The notes beneath the pieces were generated by a model, which saw only the letters and a program-made list of their open reading frames with translations, was not told where the DNA came from and did not search any database. Shown here piece after piece: positions 53,007 to 60,347 of a DNA stretch of 64,000 nt (positions are counted from its first letter, which is position 1; every line of letters starts with the position of its first letter). A program made the position numbers and the translations under genes. The stretch is from 630D-37 sp037478835 (GTDB lineage Bacteria > Chloroflexota > Anaerolineae > Anaerolineales > Villigracilaceae). The DNA lies in NCBI GenBank assembly GCA_037478835.1, contig JBBFLV010000003.1:124001-188000 (forward strand), given 5' to 3'.

Positions 53007-53420
53007 TCAATAGAGTGTAGTGTAGAAGTGGATTGGAGGCCCGGCTCTTCCTTTTCCACCTCCCCAGACCGTTGCTTCTCCAAATGTTGAGCAACTTGTC
53101 TGAAGGCATACAGCCCTGCTGCGATTTCAGGCAAATTTTACCATCTCGTCACCCCATTTGTCATTGTTGCACGTTCACTCGTGTAAAATGCTACCGCGTA
53201 TCTTCGATGATGAAAAGTTGGGTCATCTCCTAGCCTGTTCCTATCTAATGAGGCGCTGGAACGCAAAAAATGCGACCCAACCGAGTTCTGTGCGACGAAT
53301 TGCGTGCACAATCGGGTATGTCCATGTCGGAGATGTGGATACCAAGCCTTGATTGCCTCACCGTACTCCTACCCTCCTAACATCCTATCCCCTATTCCCC
53401 CTCCTTGCCTTCCACAACGA
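53007..53420. other. Non-coding stretch with C-rich tract
   Basis: About 400 bases between the creatininase-family gene and the third 7-bp array hold no convincing gene. Short frames occur but have no support. The part 53358-53410 is a C-rich tract (ACCCTCCTAAC-type words), the reverse complement of the G-rich tract at 24690-24770. Confidence 0.6.
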
Positions 53421-53483
53421 TCTGCGGTCCACGGTCTACCGTCCATCGCCTACCGTCCACGGTCTACCGTCCACCGTCCATCA
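53421..53483 (+). repeat. Degenerate 7-bp tandem array, copy 3
   Basis: Nine consecutive 7-bp units of the TCYACSG type (TCCACGG, TCTACCG, TCCACCG) with divergent ends. Two ACGGT-CT-ACCGT inverted repeats are present. The array is directly upstream of, and partly overlaps, the likely promoter of the rsmF-like gene. Confidence 0.9.
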
Positions 53484-53500
53484 GTGGCATAATAGACGTG

Positions 53501-54910
53501 ATGATCACACTTCCCCCTCTTTTCCTCGATCGCATGCAACGCTTCTTGGGCGAAGAGTATGCACTCTTCCAACAGGCACTCCAGCAAGCGCCGCGAAACG
53601 GCCTGCGGGTGAACACGCTCAAGCTTTCCGCAGAAGATTTTGCCCACCTCAGCCCTTTTTCACTGGAAGCCAACGTGCCCTGGTGCCAGTCGGCCTTTCT
53701 GCTCCCTGCCGATGAACGTCCCGGAAAACATCCGTTTCACCTAGCCGGGCTGTATTACCTTCAAGAGCCTTCGGCCATGGCGCCGGCAGAAGTCTTGGCG
53801 CCGCGCCCAGGGGAGCGCGTGCTCGACCTGGCGGCTTCACCGGGTGGTAAAACGACCCATCTGGCCGCGTTAATGCAGGGCGAAGGTGTCTTGATCGCCA
53901 ACGAGATCAAAGAAAAGCGTCTGGGACAACTGGTGATGAACGTGGAGCGTTGGGGAGCGCCGAACGTGATCGTGACCAACGAAAGCCCGGAGCGGCTTGT
54001 TGAGCGCTTTGAATCCTGGTTCGATCGGGTGTTGCTGGATGCTCCATGTTCCGGCGAGGGCATGTTTCGCAAAGATGCTTCGGCGCCTGCCTACTGGTCC
54101 GAAGCGATGATCGCGGGATGCGCCGCACGGCAAAAGGTGCTCTTGCGCCTGGCGGCGCGCCTCGTGCGCCCCGGTGGGTATCTGCTTTATTCCACCTGCA
54201 CCTTCGCACCGGAAGAAAACGAGTCCGTGATCGCCGATTTCCTGGAAGAAAATCCCTCCTTTCACGTTCTCCCCATCCCCAAATTTGCAGGAGCCATGGG
54301 AGGCCAGGCCGGCTGGCTTACACATCCCATCCCTGCGCAAATTGCCCAGGAACTGGAAGGGGCACTCCGGCTCTTCCCACATCGGGTGCCCGGCGAAGGT
54401 CATTTCCTTTGCCTGCTGAAGCGCGAAGGAGAAGCAACGCCGCTGCGAAACGGACGTTCCCTTTCGCCCTCGCCCCTGCCTTCCGCATATCGTAAGCTGT
54501 GGCGGGAATTCGCCGCACAAACCCTGCACCCGGCGGCGCGTCTGAATGCCGAAAACGAAGGCTTTTTCCTGTGGCACGAGCGGCTTTACTTTTTCCCCGG
54601 TTCTTTGCCGGACTTAGAGGGACTTCGTCATGTCAACCGGGGAGTGTGGGTAGGCACTTTCAAGAAGAACCGTTTTGAGCCGGCTCATCCGCTGGCACTC
54701 TTTCTGCGCCGCGAAGAAGCGCAACAGGTGGCCGATTTCGCGGCAGAAAGCCGCGAACTGCAGGCCTATCTGCGTGGGGAGTCCTTCCCGCTCCCCGGTC
54801 AGGATGGATGGGTGTTGGTTTGTGTGGAAGGCTGGCCATTGGGCTGGGGCAAACGCGTGCAGGGAATACTGAAGAATCATTATCCGAAACATTGGATCAG
54901 AGCCTTATGA
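53501..54910 (+). CDS. NOL1/NOP2/Sun (RsmF-like) RNA cytosine-5 methyltransferase
   Basis: A 469-residue S-adenosylmethionine-dependent methyltransferase modifying cytosine in rRNA or tRNA. The SAM site is VLDLAASPGGKTTHLA, the first catalytic cysteine motif is LDAPCSGEGMF and the second is YSTCTFAPEENE; residues about 385-465 form a PUA-like RNA-binding end. The frame extends into the repeat array to 53405 but the ATG at 53501 starts the domain; a CATAAT -10-like element (53488-53493) and absence of a ribosome binding site suggest a leaderless mRNA. Translationally coupled to the glycosyltransferase. Confidence 0.9.
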   Translation: MITLPPLFLDRMQRFLGEEYALFQQALQQAPRNGLRVNTLKLSAEDFAHLSPFSLEANVPWCQSAFLLPADERPGKHPFHLAGLYYLQEPSAMAPAEVLAPRPGERVLDLAASPGGKTTHLAALMQGEGVLIANEIKEKRLGQLVMNVERWGAPNVIVTNESPERLVERFESWFDRVLLDAPCSGEGMFRKDASAPAYWSEAMIAGCAARQKVLLRLAARLVRPGGYLLYSTCTFAPEENESVIADFLEENPSFHVLPIPKFAGAMGGQAGWLTHPIPAQIAQELEGALRLFPHRVPGEGHFLCLLKREGEATPLRNGRSLSPSPLPSAYRKLWREFAAQTLHPAARLNAENEGFFLWHERLYFFPGSLPDLEGLRHVNRGVWVGTFKKNRFEPAHPLALFLRREEAQQVADFAAESRELQAYLRGESFPLPGQDGWVLVCVEGWPLGWGKRVQGILKNHYPKHWIRAL

Positions 54911-56160
54911 CGTTGAACATTGCCATGATCTCCTACCATACCTGCCCGCTGGCGACCTTGGGTGGCAAGGATACAGGCGGGATGAACGTCTATGTGCGCG
55001 ATCTGACCCGTCAGCTGGGCGCGATGGGGATTCACGTAGATGTCTTCACCCGTTCGCAGGATGAACACGTGCCTCACATTGTGCACGATCTTGGCTATGG
55101 CAACCGGGTGGTGCACGTGCCGGCCGGACCGGAAGAGCCGCGACCCAAGCAGGAGCTTTCACAATATCTGCCACAATTCGTCGAAGGGATTCAGCATTTC
55201 GCCGCCGAACGCCACTTGCGTTACGATGTGATCCACAGCCACTATTGGCTTTCCGGCCTGGCCGCCGAGAAGCTCTCGGATGCCTGGGGTGGAACGCCGA
55301 TTGTTCACATGTTTCACACCCTGGGCGAGATGAAGAACCGCGTCGCCCGAAACGCGACCGAGCGCGAACCGGAAGAGCGCTTGCGCGCCGAGCGCCATCT
55401 GGTGCGTCGGGTGGAGCGCATCATTGCGGCTACGCCGGCCGAAGAGACCCAGCTGCGCTTCCTATATCGCGCGCCGGCCAAACGGATTCGCATCATTCCG
55501 CCGGGAGTGGATACAGCCCATTTCTATCCCATCCCAAAGGACGAAGCAAAGCTCTATCTGGGGCTACCGCCAGAAGAACGCGTCATCCTTTTCGTCGGGC
55601 GCATCGAACCACTGAAGGGCATTGATACCCTGATCCAAGCCATGGCCTGTCTGAGTCGCCAACACCACCTGGGGAAATTTTGCCTGATCATTATCGGTGG
55701 TGATCCGGAACAGGACCTTCAGCAAATGGATGGTGAAATGCGGCGCTTGCAGCGCCTGTGCGATGAACTTTGTCTCGGCAACCTGGTTGTCTTTCTGGGA
55801 AAGCGCAGCCAGGATGTACTCCCTTATTACTATTCTGCCGCGGAGATGGTGGTGGTGCCTTCGCATTACGAATCCTTTGGCATGGTAGCCCTGGAGGCCA
55901 TGGCCTGCGGGACGCCGGTCATTGCCTCGCAGGTGGGTGGTTTGGCCTTCCTGGTACGCGATGGGGAAACCGGCTACCATGTGCCGGATGGCGATGTGCA
56001 GGCGCTGTGTGAGCGCATGTTGCGTCTGCTCACCCAGGAAACGCTCCATCGGCAAATCGCAGCTCAGGCGGCCACCTACGCCCGCTCCTATGACTGGCAG
56101 ATCATTGCCCAACAGATTGTAGCGGTCTATCAGGAAGTGTTGGGGGAAGGAAAAAATTGA
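54907..56160 (+). CDS. GT4-family glycosyltransferase
   Basis: A 417-residue retaining glycosyltransferase of the GT-B fold. GGKDTGGMNVYVRDLTRQLG near the start binds the acceptor/nucleotide as in MshA and sucrose-phosphate synthase; RIIPPGVDTAHFYP and the EX7E motif ESFGMVALE are in the C-terminal domain. The ATG at 54907 overlaps the rsmF-like stop (ATGA). Donor and acceptor are unknown; the nearest known functions are mycothiol- and sucrose-type glycosyl transfer. Confidence 0.9.
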   Translation: MTLNIAMISYHTCPLATLGGKDTGGMNVYVRDLTRQLGAMGIHVDVFTRSQDEHVPHIVHDLGYGNRVVHVPAGPEEPRPKQELSQYLPQFVEGIQHFAAERHLRYDVIHSHYWLSGLAAEKLSDAWGGTPIVHMFHTLGEMKNRVARNATEREPEERLRAERHLVRRVERIIAATPAEETQLRFLYRAPAKRIRIIPPGVDTAHFYPIPKDEAKLYLGLPPEERVILFVGRIEPLKGIDTLIQAMACLSRQHHLGKFCLIIIGGDPEQDLQQMDGEMRRLQRLCDELCLGNLVVFLGKRSQDVLPYYYSAAEMVVVPSHYESFGMVALEAMACGTPVIASQVGGLAFLVRDGETGYHVPDGDVQALCERMLRLLTQETLHRQIAAQAATYARSYDWQIIAQQIVAVYQEVLGEGKN

Positions 56161-56182
56161 CGGTCACCTTTTGGTGACCGTC
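56151..56182 (-). terminator. Terminator for nirK (convergent with the glycosyltransferase)
   Basis: GACGGTCACC-TTTT-GGTGACCGTC is a perfect 10-bp stem (56159-56182). On the minus strand it is followed by AATTTTTT, so it terminates the nirK transcript; its left arm overlaps the glycosyltransferase stop. Confidence 0.9.
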
Positions 56183-56206
56183 GTGTGGTGATAAACAGGT
56201 TTTGGC

Positions 56207-57670
56207 TTAGTGCCCGCTTCCCGAAGAGGGAGTGCCGTTATAGATTTCAGGATTTTCCGGGCCTTCCACAAGCAGGAAACCGGCTAATCCACGCTGCAAC
56301 CGAGAGAGTGCGTGATCAACAAGGATAAAGCGGCCAGGAACTTCGAGTTTGAATTCGACCACCGCAGCTCCCCCGGGCGGGACGAGCGTCGTCTGAACGT
56401 TGGTCAACGGAGCCGAAGTGAGCGCGGCCTGATCGTACACCCGATCGAAGATCTCACCGATGACATGGAAGGACGAAGTGAAGTTCGGTCCGCCGACACC
56501 GAAGAAAATACGTACCGTCTCACCGACTTGGGCTTTGAGGGGTTTCTGTTCGGTCAATGCACCCACCGCGCCGTTGAAAACCACGTATTCGGGGTCTTCA
56601 TTGAGCAGCGCCTGCAAGCTTTCGGTGAGAAGGCCGGTAGAACCGAACGCTTCTTTGGTGTAAATTTCACCCTGCATGACGTAGAATTCACGGTCTACCG
56701 GCGGCAATCCTTCCTCAGGCTCCACAAGGATCAGCCCATACATGCCGTTGGCGATGTGTTGGGCAACCATCGGAGTAGCGCAGTGATAAACATAGAGGCC
56801 AGGATTGAGCATCTTCGCGGTGAAAACGGTTTCCTGACCAGGAGGAGTCTGGGTCATTACCGCACCGCCACCTGGGCCGGTCACAGCATGGAAATCAACA
56901 GAATGGGCCATCTTGCTGCCGGCTGAATTCTTTAGATGGACCTCGATCGTGTCACCCACACGTACACGAATGAACGGCCCCGGCACTTTGCCGTTGAAGG
57001 TCCAATAGGTATAGGTAGTGCCGTTGGCAAGTTGTCCTTCGACCTCGATGGTTTCTAGATCCACACGCACCACCTGTGGCTCGCGCGGGCCAATGGGGCC
57101 GGGCAAGTCTGTCGGGTCGCGGACGATATCTGCTCCACTCCTCGCCTCGCCGGAAACCAGAACGGGACCATTAGAAGATGCGGGGCCGGCTGCTGCCACG
57201 GGCATCGCCTCGTGTTGGCTGTTGGTTCCTGCTTCACCGGTCACGTTGAATTTGCCCTCCATGCCGGCTTCGCGATGGCCTGGTAGTGTGCAGTAGTACA
57301 CGAATGAGCCGCTCTTATCCGCCGTAAAGGTCAGGGTCACAGAAGAGCCCTTCCCAACCACATGCTCCGACTTAGCATTGAAATCGGGGAAGGCAATGTC
57401 ATGTTCAACCCCATCGCCACTGGTCAAGGTGATCTTGACCGTATTTCCCACGCGGGCGGAAAGGGTTGGGTTGACGACACCGTCAATCTCTCCACCTACG
57501 CCGATGAATACCATCTTGCCATCCTTGAAACCGGTCGTCAGAGAATATTCCACCGCATTCCCCTGGGAAGCCGGTTCCGACTTCGGCGCGCTCTGTTTAT
57601 CACCGGCGCAACCGGAAAGCACAAGAGCGACCAGAAGGATCGCCAGGAACAGTTTGGAAAGACTTTTCAT
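56207..57670 (-). CDS. nirK: Cupredoxin-fused copper nitrite reductase
   Basis: A 487-residue exported lipoprotein (lipobox LVLSGC) reducing nitrite to nitric oxide. An extra N-terminal cupredoxin (residues about 40-145) has type 1 copper ligands in GVEHDIAF and YYCTLPGHREAGM. The two-domain NirK core follows from about residue 190: type 2 copper His in AHSVDFHAV, type 1 ligands in YVYHCATPMVAQHIANGM, and later SFHVIGEIFD and LVDHALSR. The fused cupredoxin probably feeds electrons. The ATG at 57670 starts the signal; a Crp/Fnr-type box and -10 element lie upstream. Confidence 0.93.
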   Translation of the reverse strand: MKSLSKLFLAILLVALVLSGCAGDKQSAPKSEPASQGNAVEYSLTTGFKDGKMVFIGVGGEIDGVVNPTLSARVGNTVKITLTSGDGVEHDIAFPDFNAKSEHVVGKGSSVTLTFTADKSGSFVYYCTLPGHREAGMEGKFNVTGEAGTNSQHEAMPVAAAGPASSNGPVLVSGEARSGADIVRDPTDLPGPIGPREPQVVRVDLETIEVEGQLANGTTYTYWTFNGKVPGPFIRVRVGDTIEVHLKNSAGSKMAHSVDFHAVTGPGGGAVMTQTPPGQETVFTAKMLNPGLYVYHCATPMVAQHIANGMYGLILVEPEEGLPPVDREFYVMQGEIYTKEAFGSTGLLTESLQALLNEDPEYVVFNGAVGALTEQKPLKAQVGETVRIFFGVGGPNFTSSFHVIGEIFDRVYDQAALTSAPLTNVQTTLVPPGGAAVVEFKLEVPGRFILVDHALSRLQRGLAGFLLVEGPENPEIYNGTPSSGSGH

Positions 57671-57766
57671 AGTGCACCTCTCGATAAGTATGTTGTTGTT
57701 TACCTCCAGGCTGGCCATGTTGGAAATTTGCCAATCTGGGTTGGTAAACTTGTGTTATCTGTCACA

Positions 57767-57809
57767 ATAGTACCCCTGTGGTGCACATTGTTCTTTGATC
57801 TGGCGCAAA
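57767..57809 (-). promoter_or_regulatory. Crp/Fnr-type operator and -10 element of nirK
   Basis: On the minus strand TTTGCG-CCAG-ATCAAA (57794-57809) is a near-palindrome with one TTTGCG and one TTGAT-type half. A TACTAT -10 hexamer (57767-57772) begins 29.5 bp from its centre, the same spacing as at 8267-8309. The inferred start (about 57760) puts the box at -41.5. Confidence 0.7.
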
Positions 57810-57824
57810 GAGATTGCTCTTAAA

Positions 57825-57858
57825 TTCACAATGCACGCGTTGCCGCGTGCATTGTGAA
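57825..57858 (-). terminator. Hairpin after thrS
   Basis: A 15-bp perfect stem (TTCACAATGCACGCG and its complement) around a 4-nt loop, 23 bp downstream of the thrS stop on the minus strand. The tail on that strand is TTTAAG, a weak U-run, so it may act as a terminator or as an mRNA 3' stabiliser. Confidence 0.7.
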
Positions 57859-57880
57859 GCAAGGAAGGCGTAGGATTCAC

Positions 57881-59683
57881 TTAGAGTTCTGCGGCGCGGC
57901 GGCTGATCCGATCGCGGGCACGGGCGATGAACTCCTCCAGCGTCACGTTGTTTTGCTGCGTGCCATCGCGCATGCGCAGCGAAACCAGCCCGGCTTCTGC
58001 TTCTTTGGCACCGATGATGAGCATATACGGCACTTTCATCAACTGTGCCGAACGAATCTTGGCATTCATCCGATCCGAGCTCAGATCGGCTTGGGCGCGG
58101 ATACCGGCCTCCCGCAGGCGCTGCACCACCTTTGTGGCATATTCGTTTTGAGAATCGGTGATGGGGATCACGCGCACCTGCTCCGGCGCCAACCAGACCG
58201 GGAACGCGCCGGCATAATGCTCTAGCAAGAAGCCGATCATGCGCTCGTGGGTCGAGAGCGGTGCTCGGTGAATGCACAACGGCACCTCTTCTTTCCCTTC
58301 GCGATTGATAAACTTCAGATCGAAGCGTGCCGGGACGGCAAAATCCACCTGATTGGTTGCCAGCGTGAACTCGCGCCCGATCGCGCTCCAAATCTGGACG
58401 TCAACCTTCGGCCCGTAGAAAGCGGCTTCATCCTCGGCCTCAACAAAGGGCACATTGTGGCGGCGCAGCACATTGCGCACCATCTCCTCGGTCTTCTCCC
58501 AAAGGTACTCATTGTCCACGTACTTCTTACCCAGGCCGGCCTTGCTATGCAGGCTGAGTCGCATGACGTACTTTTCGATGCCGAAAATGCGGAAATATTC
58601 CTGATACATGGCGATCACGCCCATAAATTCCTGCTCGAATTGCTCTTCCGAGCAGTAAATATGGGCATCGTTCATCTGGAGCGAGCGCACACGCATCAAC
58701 CCGAAGAGTTCCCCCGATTTCTCATAGCGGTAGCAGGTGCCGTATTCCGCCAGGCGCAACGGCAGATCGCGATAGGTGCGCAGTTTGCTGGCAAAGATTT
58801 TGTGGTGCATCGGGCAGTTCATCGGTTTCAGGTAATAGCGCACCCCTTCCATCTCCATTGGAGGATACATCGATTCCAGATAGAGCGGAATGTGCCCGGA
58901 GCGGATATACAGGGCTTCTTTGGTGATATGGGGGGTGCGCACCCGAACGTAGCCGGCGCGCTCTTCCATCTCCTTGGCCAGCTTTTCCAGCTCTTCGATC
59001 AGCACACCGCCGTTGGGGAGCCAAAGCGGCAGTCCCGGCCCAACTTCGTCATCGAAGAAGAAGATCTCCAGTTCCTTTCCCAGCTTGCGATGATCGCGCT
59101 TTTTCGCCTCTTCCATCTGCCAGAGATAGTGTTCGAGTTGTTCCTTCGTCTCCCAGGCGGTGCCGTAAATGCGCTGGAGCATCTTGTTCTTCTCATCACC
59201 GCGCCAATAGGCGCCGGCCACCGAAAGAAGCTTGATGGCCTCGGGGTTGATCTGGGAAGTATTTTCCACGTGAGGACCACGGCAGAGATCGACGAACGTG
59301 TCGTGCTGATAGATTGAAATTTCCGGCTTTTCGGCCAGGGGTTGACCATGTTCATCTAGTTCGCCGTGTTCCAGGGCTTCGATCAGCTCCAGCTTATAGG
59401 GCTGATCGTGGAAGATCTGCCGGGCCTCATCAGCCGTCACAACCTTGCGGATGAAAGGATGATTGCCACGCAAGATTTCCTTCATGCGGGCTTCGATCTT
59501 TTCCAGGTCCTCCGGAGTCAGCGTGCGCGGCAGATCGAAATCGTAGTAAAAACCGTTCTCGATCGCCGGCCCGATGGCAATTTTCCCCTCCGGGAACATT
59601 TCCAGAACGGCCTGTGCCATAACATGGGCCGTCGAATGGCGAATGCGGTAGAGTAGAGAATCTTCATACCGTTGTTGAGACAT
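57881..59683 (-). CDS. thrS: Threonyl-tRNA synthetase (no TGS domain)
   Basis: A 600-residue class II synthetase. The protein starts directly in the editing domain (LYRIRHSTAHVMAQAV, zinc-like HxxxH; VDLCRGPHV), so the N-terminal TGS domain of E. coli ThrRS is missing. The catalytic core has the zinc-site YLKPMNCPMHHKIF, motif 2 near LRLAEYGTCYRYEKSG and motif 3 in MIGFLLEHYAG. The C-terminal anticodon domain has WLAPEQVRVIPI. The ATG at 59683 follows a GGAGG site; a longer frame starts inside the leader. A T-box lies upstream, so expression responds to uncharged tRNA-Thr. Confidence 0.96.
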   Translation of the reverse strand: MSQQRYEDSLLYRIRHSTAHVMAQAVLEMFPEGKIAIGPAIENGFYYDFDLPRTLTPEDLEKIEARMKEILRGNHPFIRKVVTADEARQIFHDQPYKLELIEALEHGELDEHGQPLAEKPEISIYQHDTFVDLCRGPHVENTSQINPEAIKLLSVAGAYWRGDEKNKMLQRIYGTAWETKEQLEHYLWQMEEAKKRDHRKLGKELEIFFFDDEVGPGLPLWLPNGGVLIEELEKLAKEMEERAGYVRVRTPHITKEALYIRSGHIPLYLESMYPPMEMEGVRYYLKPMNCPMHHKIFASKLRTYRDLPLRLAEYGTCYRYEKSGELFGLMRVRSLQMNDAHIYCSEEQFEQEFMGVIAMYQEYFRIFGIEKYVMRLSLHSKAGLGKKYVDNEYLWEKTEEMVRNVLRRHNVPFVEAEDEAAFYGPKVDVQIWSAIGREFTLATNQVDFAVPARFDLKFINREGKEEVPLCIHRAPLSTHERMIGFLLEHYAGAFPVWLAPEQVRVIPITDSQNEYATKVVQRLREAGIRAQADLSSDRMNAKIRSAQLMKVPYMLIIGAKEAEAGLVSLRMRDGTQQNNVTLEEFIARARDRISRRAAEL

Positions 59684-59700
59684 CGTGCTACCTCCTGCAA

Positions 59701-59961
59701 AGAAATAAAAAAACCTCTCGCCGACACTCGGGGCGAGAGGAAACTCACGCGGTTCCACCCGATTTGCCATCTCTTCACCAGCGAAGAGAGGCATCTCTTG
59801 TGACCGATAACGAGGTCAACCGTTTCCCATACTACCGTTTCGGGTTCCGGGAGTGGCTCGCGGGGGGTTTTCGGTGCCGGCCATCCGCAGAAGGCTCTCA
59901 ATCTAAGGCCTTCTTTCCCTGTCGGTGACGCATGCACCTACTCGTCCCGGTCATCGCCGTT
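59701..59961 (-). promoter_or_regulatory. T-box riboswitch (threonine) upstream of thrS
   Basis: The conserved T-box word GGGTGGAACCGCG is at 59748-59760 on the minus strand. Downstream, CCTCTCGCC/GGCGAGAGG (59714-59740) forms a terminator stem followed by seven T. Upstream, GACGAGTAGG and an AGAAGGC/GCCTTCT hairpin belong to Stem I. A candidate ACC specifier (59873-59875) is unproven. The neighbouring tRNA-Thr in this window has anticodon CGT. Confidence 0.93.
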
Positions 59962-59967
59962 GACAAT

Positions 59968-59996
59968 ATTCTAGTAGTGATCAAAGGGATTGTCAA
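59968..59996 (-). promoter_or_regulatory. Promoter of the T-box/thrS transcript
   Basis: On the minus strand TTGACA (59991-59996) and TAGAAT (59968-59973) are separated by exactly 17 bp, placing the start at about 59961 at the front of the T-box. Confidence 0.85.
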
Positions 59997-60185
59997 TGTT
60001 CTGACTTCCAAGTGAGCGTTCTTTGATCGGTACATTGCTTTCGCAGTTGGCCAGAGTGGGGAAAGAGGGGCTTTTTACGCTTCTGCCCCGAGAGTGATGC
60101 AAAATAGGCACATGAGCCCAAAGGGGAGAGAAACCTTTCTCTATGCTCTTTACCAAATTTGAATAATAGCTCAAGAAAAAGTTGC

Positions 60186-60215
60186 TTGACAAGCGATTTG
60201 AATTAGGGGTATACT
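60186..60215 (+). promoter_or_regulatory. Promoter of the sugar transporter operon
   Basis: TTGACA (60186-60191) and TATACT (60210-60215) with an 18-bp spacer lie 130 bp upstream of the receptor gene. Confidence 0.8.
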
Positions 60216-60266
60216 GATTATAACCAGGTAGAAATTTCTGCTTTCTCTCCTGGAAAGGAGGTGATA

Positions 60267-60332
60267 TTGCAAAGAATAGCAGTCGCCAGAGGATCTTTGG
60301 CAAATGTCCCATTTCCCTTTCAACAAATGTAA
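60267..60332 (+). CDS. Possible 21-residue leader peptide
   Basis: AAAGGAGGTGAT, a near-perfect complement of the 16S tail, is followed at 5 bases from its core by a TTG and a 21-codon frame (LQRIAVARGSLANVP...QQM) ending at 60332, 15 bp before the receptor gene. It may be a translated leader controlling the transporter. The start codon is weak and there is no known counterpart, so it could be chance. Confidence 0.35.
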   Translation: MQRIAVARGSLANVPFPFQQM

Positions 60333-60347
60333 AAGGAGGCATGAGAG

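Noticed and set aside
53033..53352. Short plus-strand frames in the gap before the rsmF-like gene
   Set aside because: They have no ribosome site, no family resemblance and odd composition; treated as non-coding.
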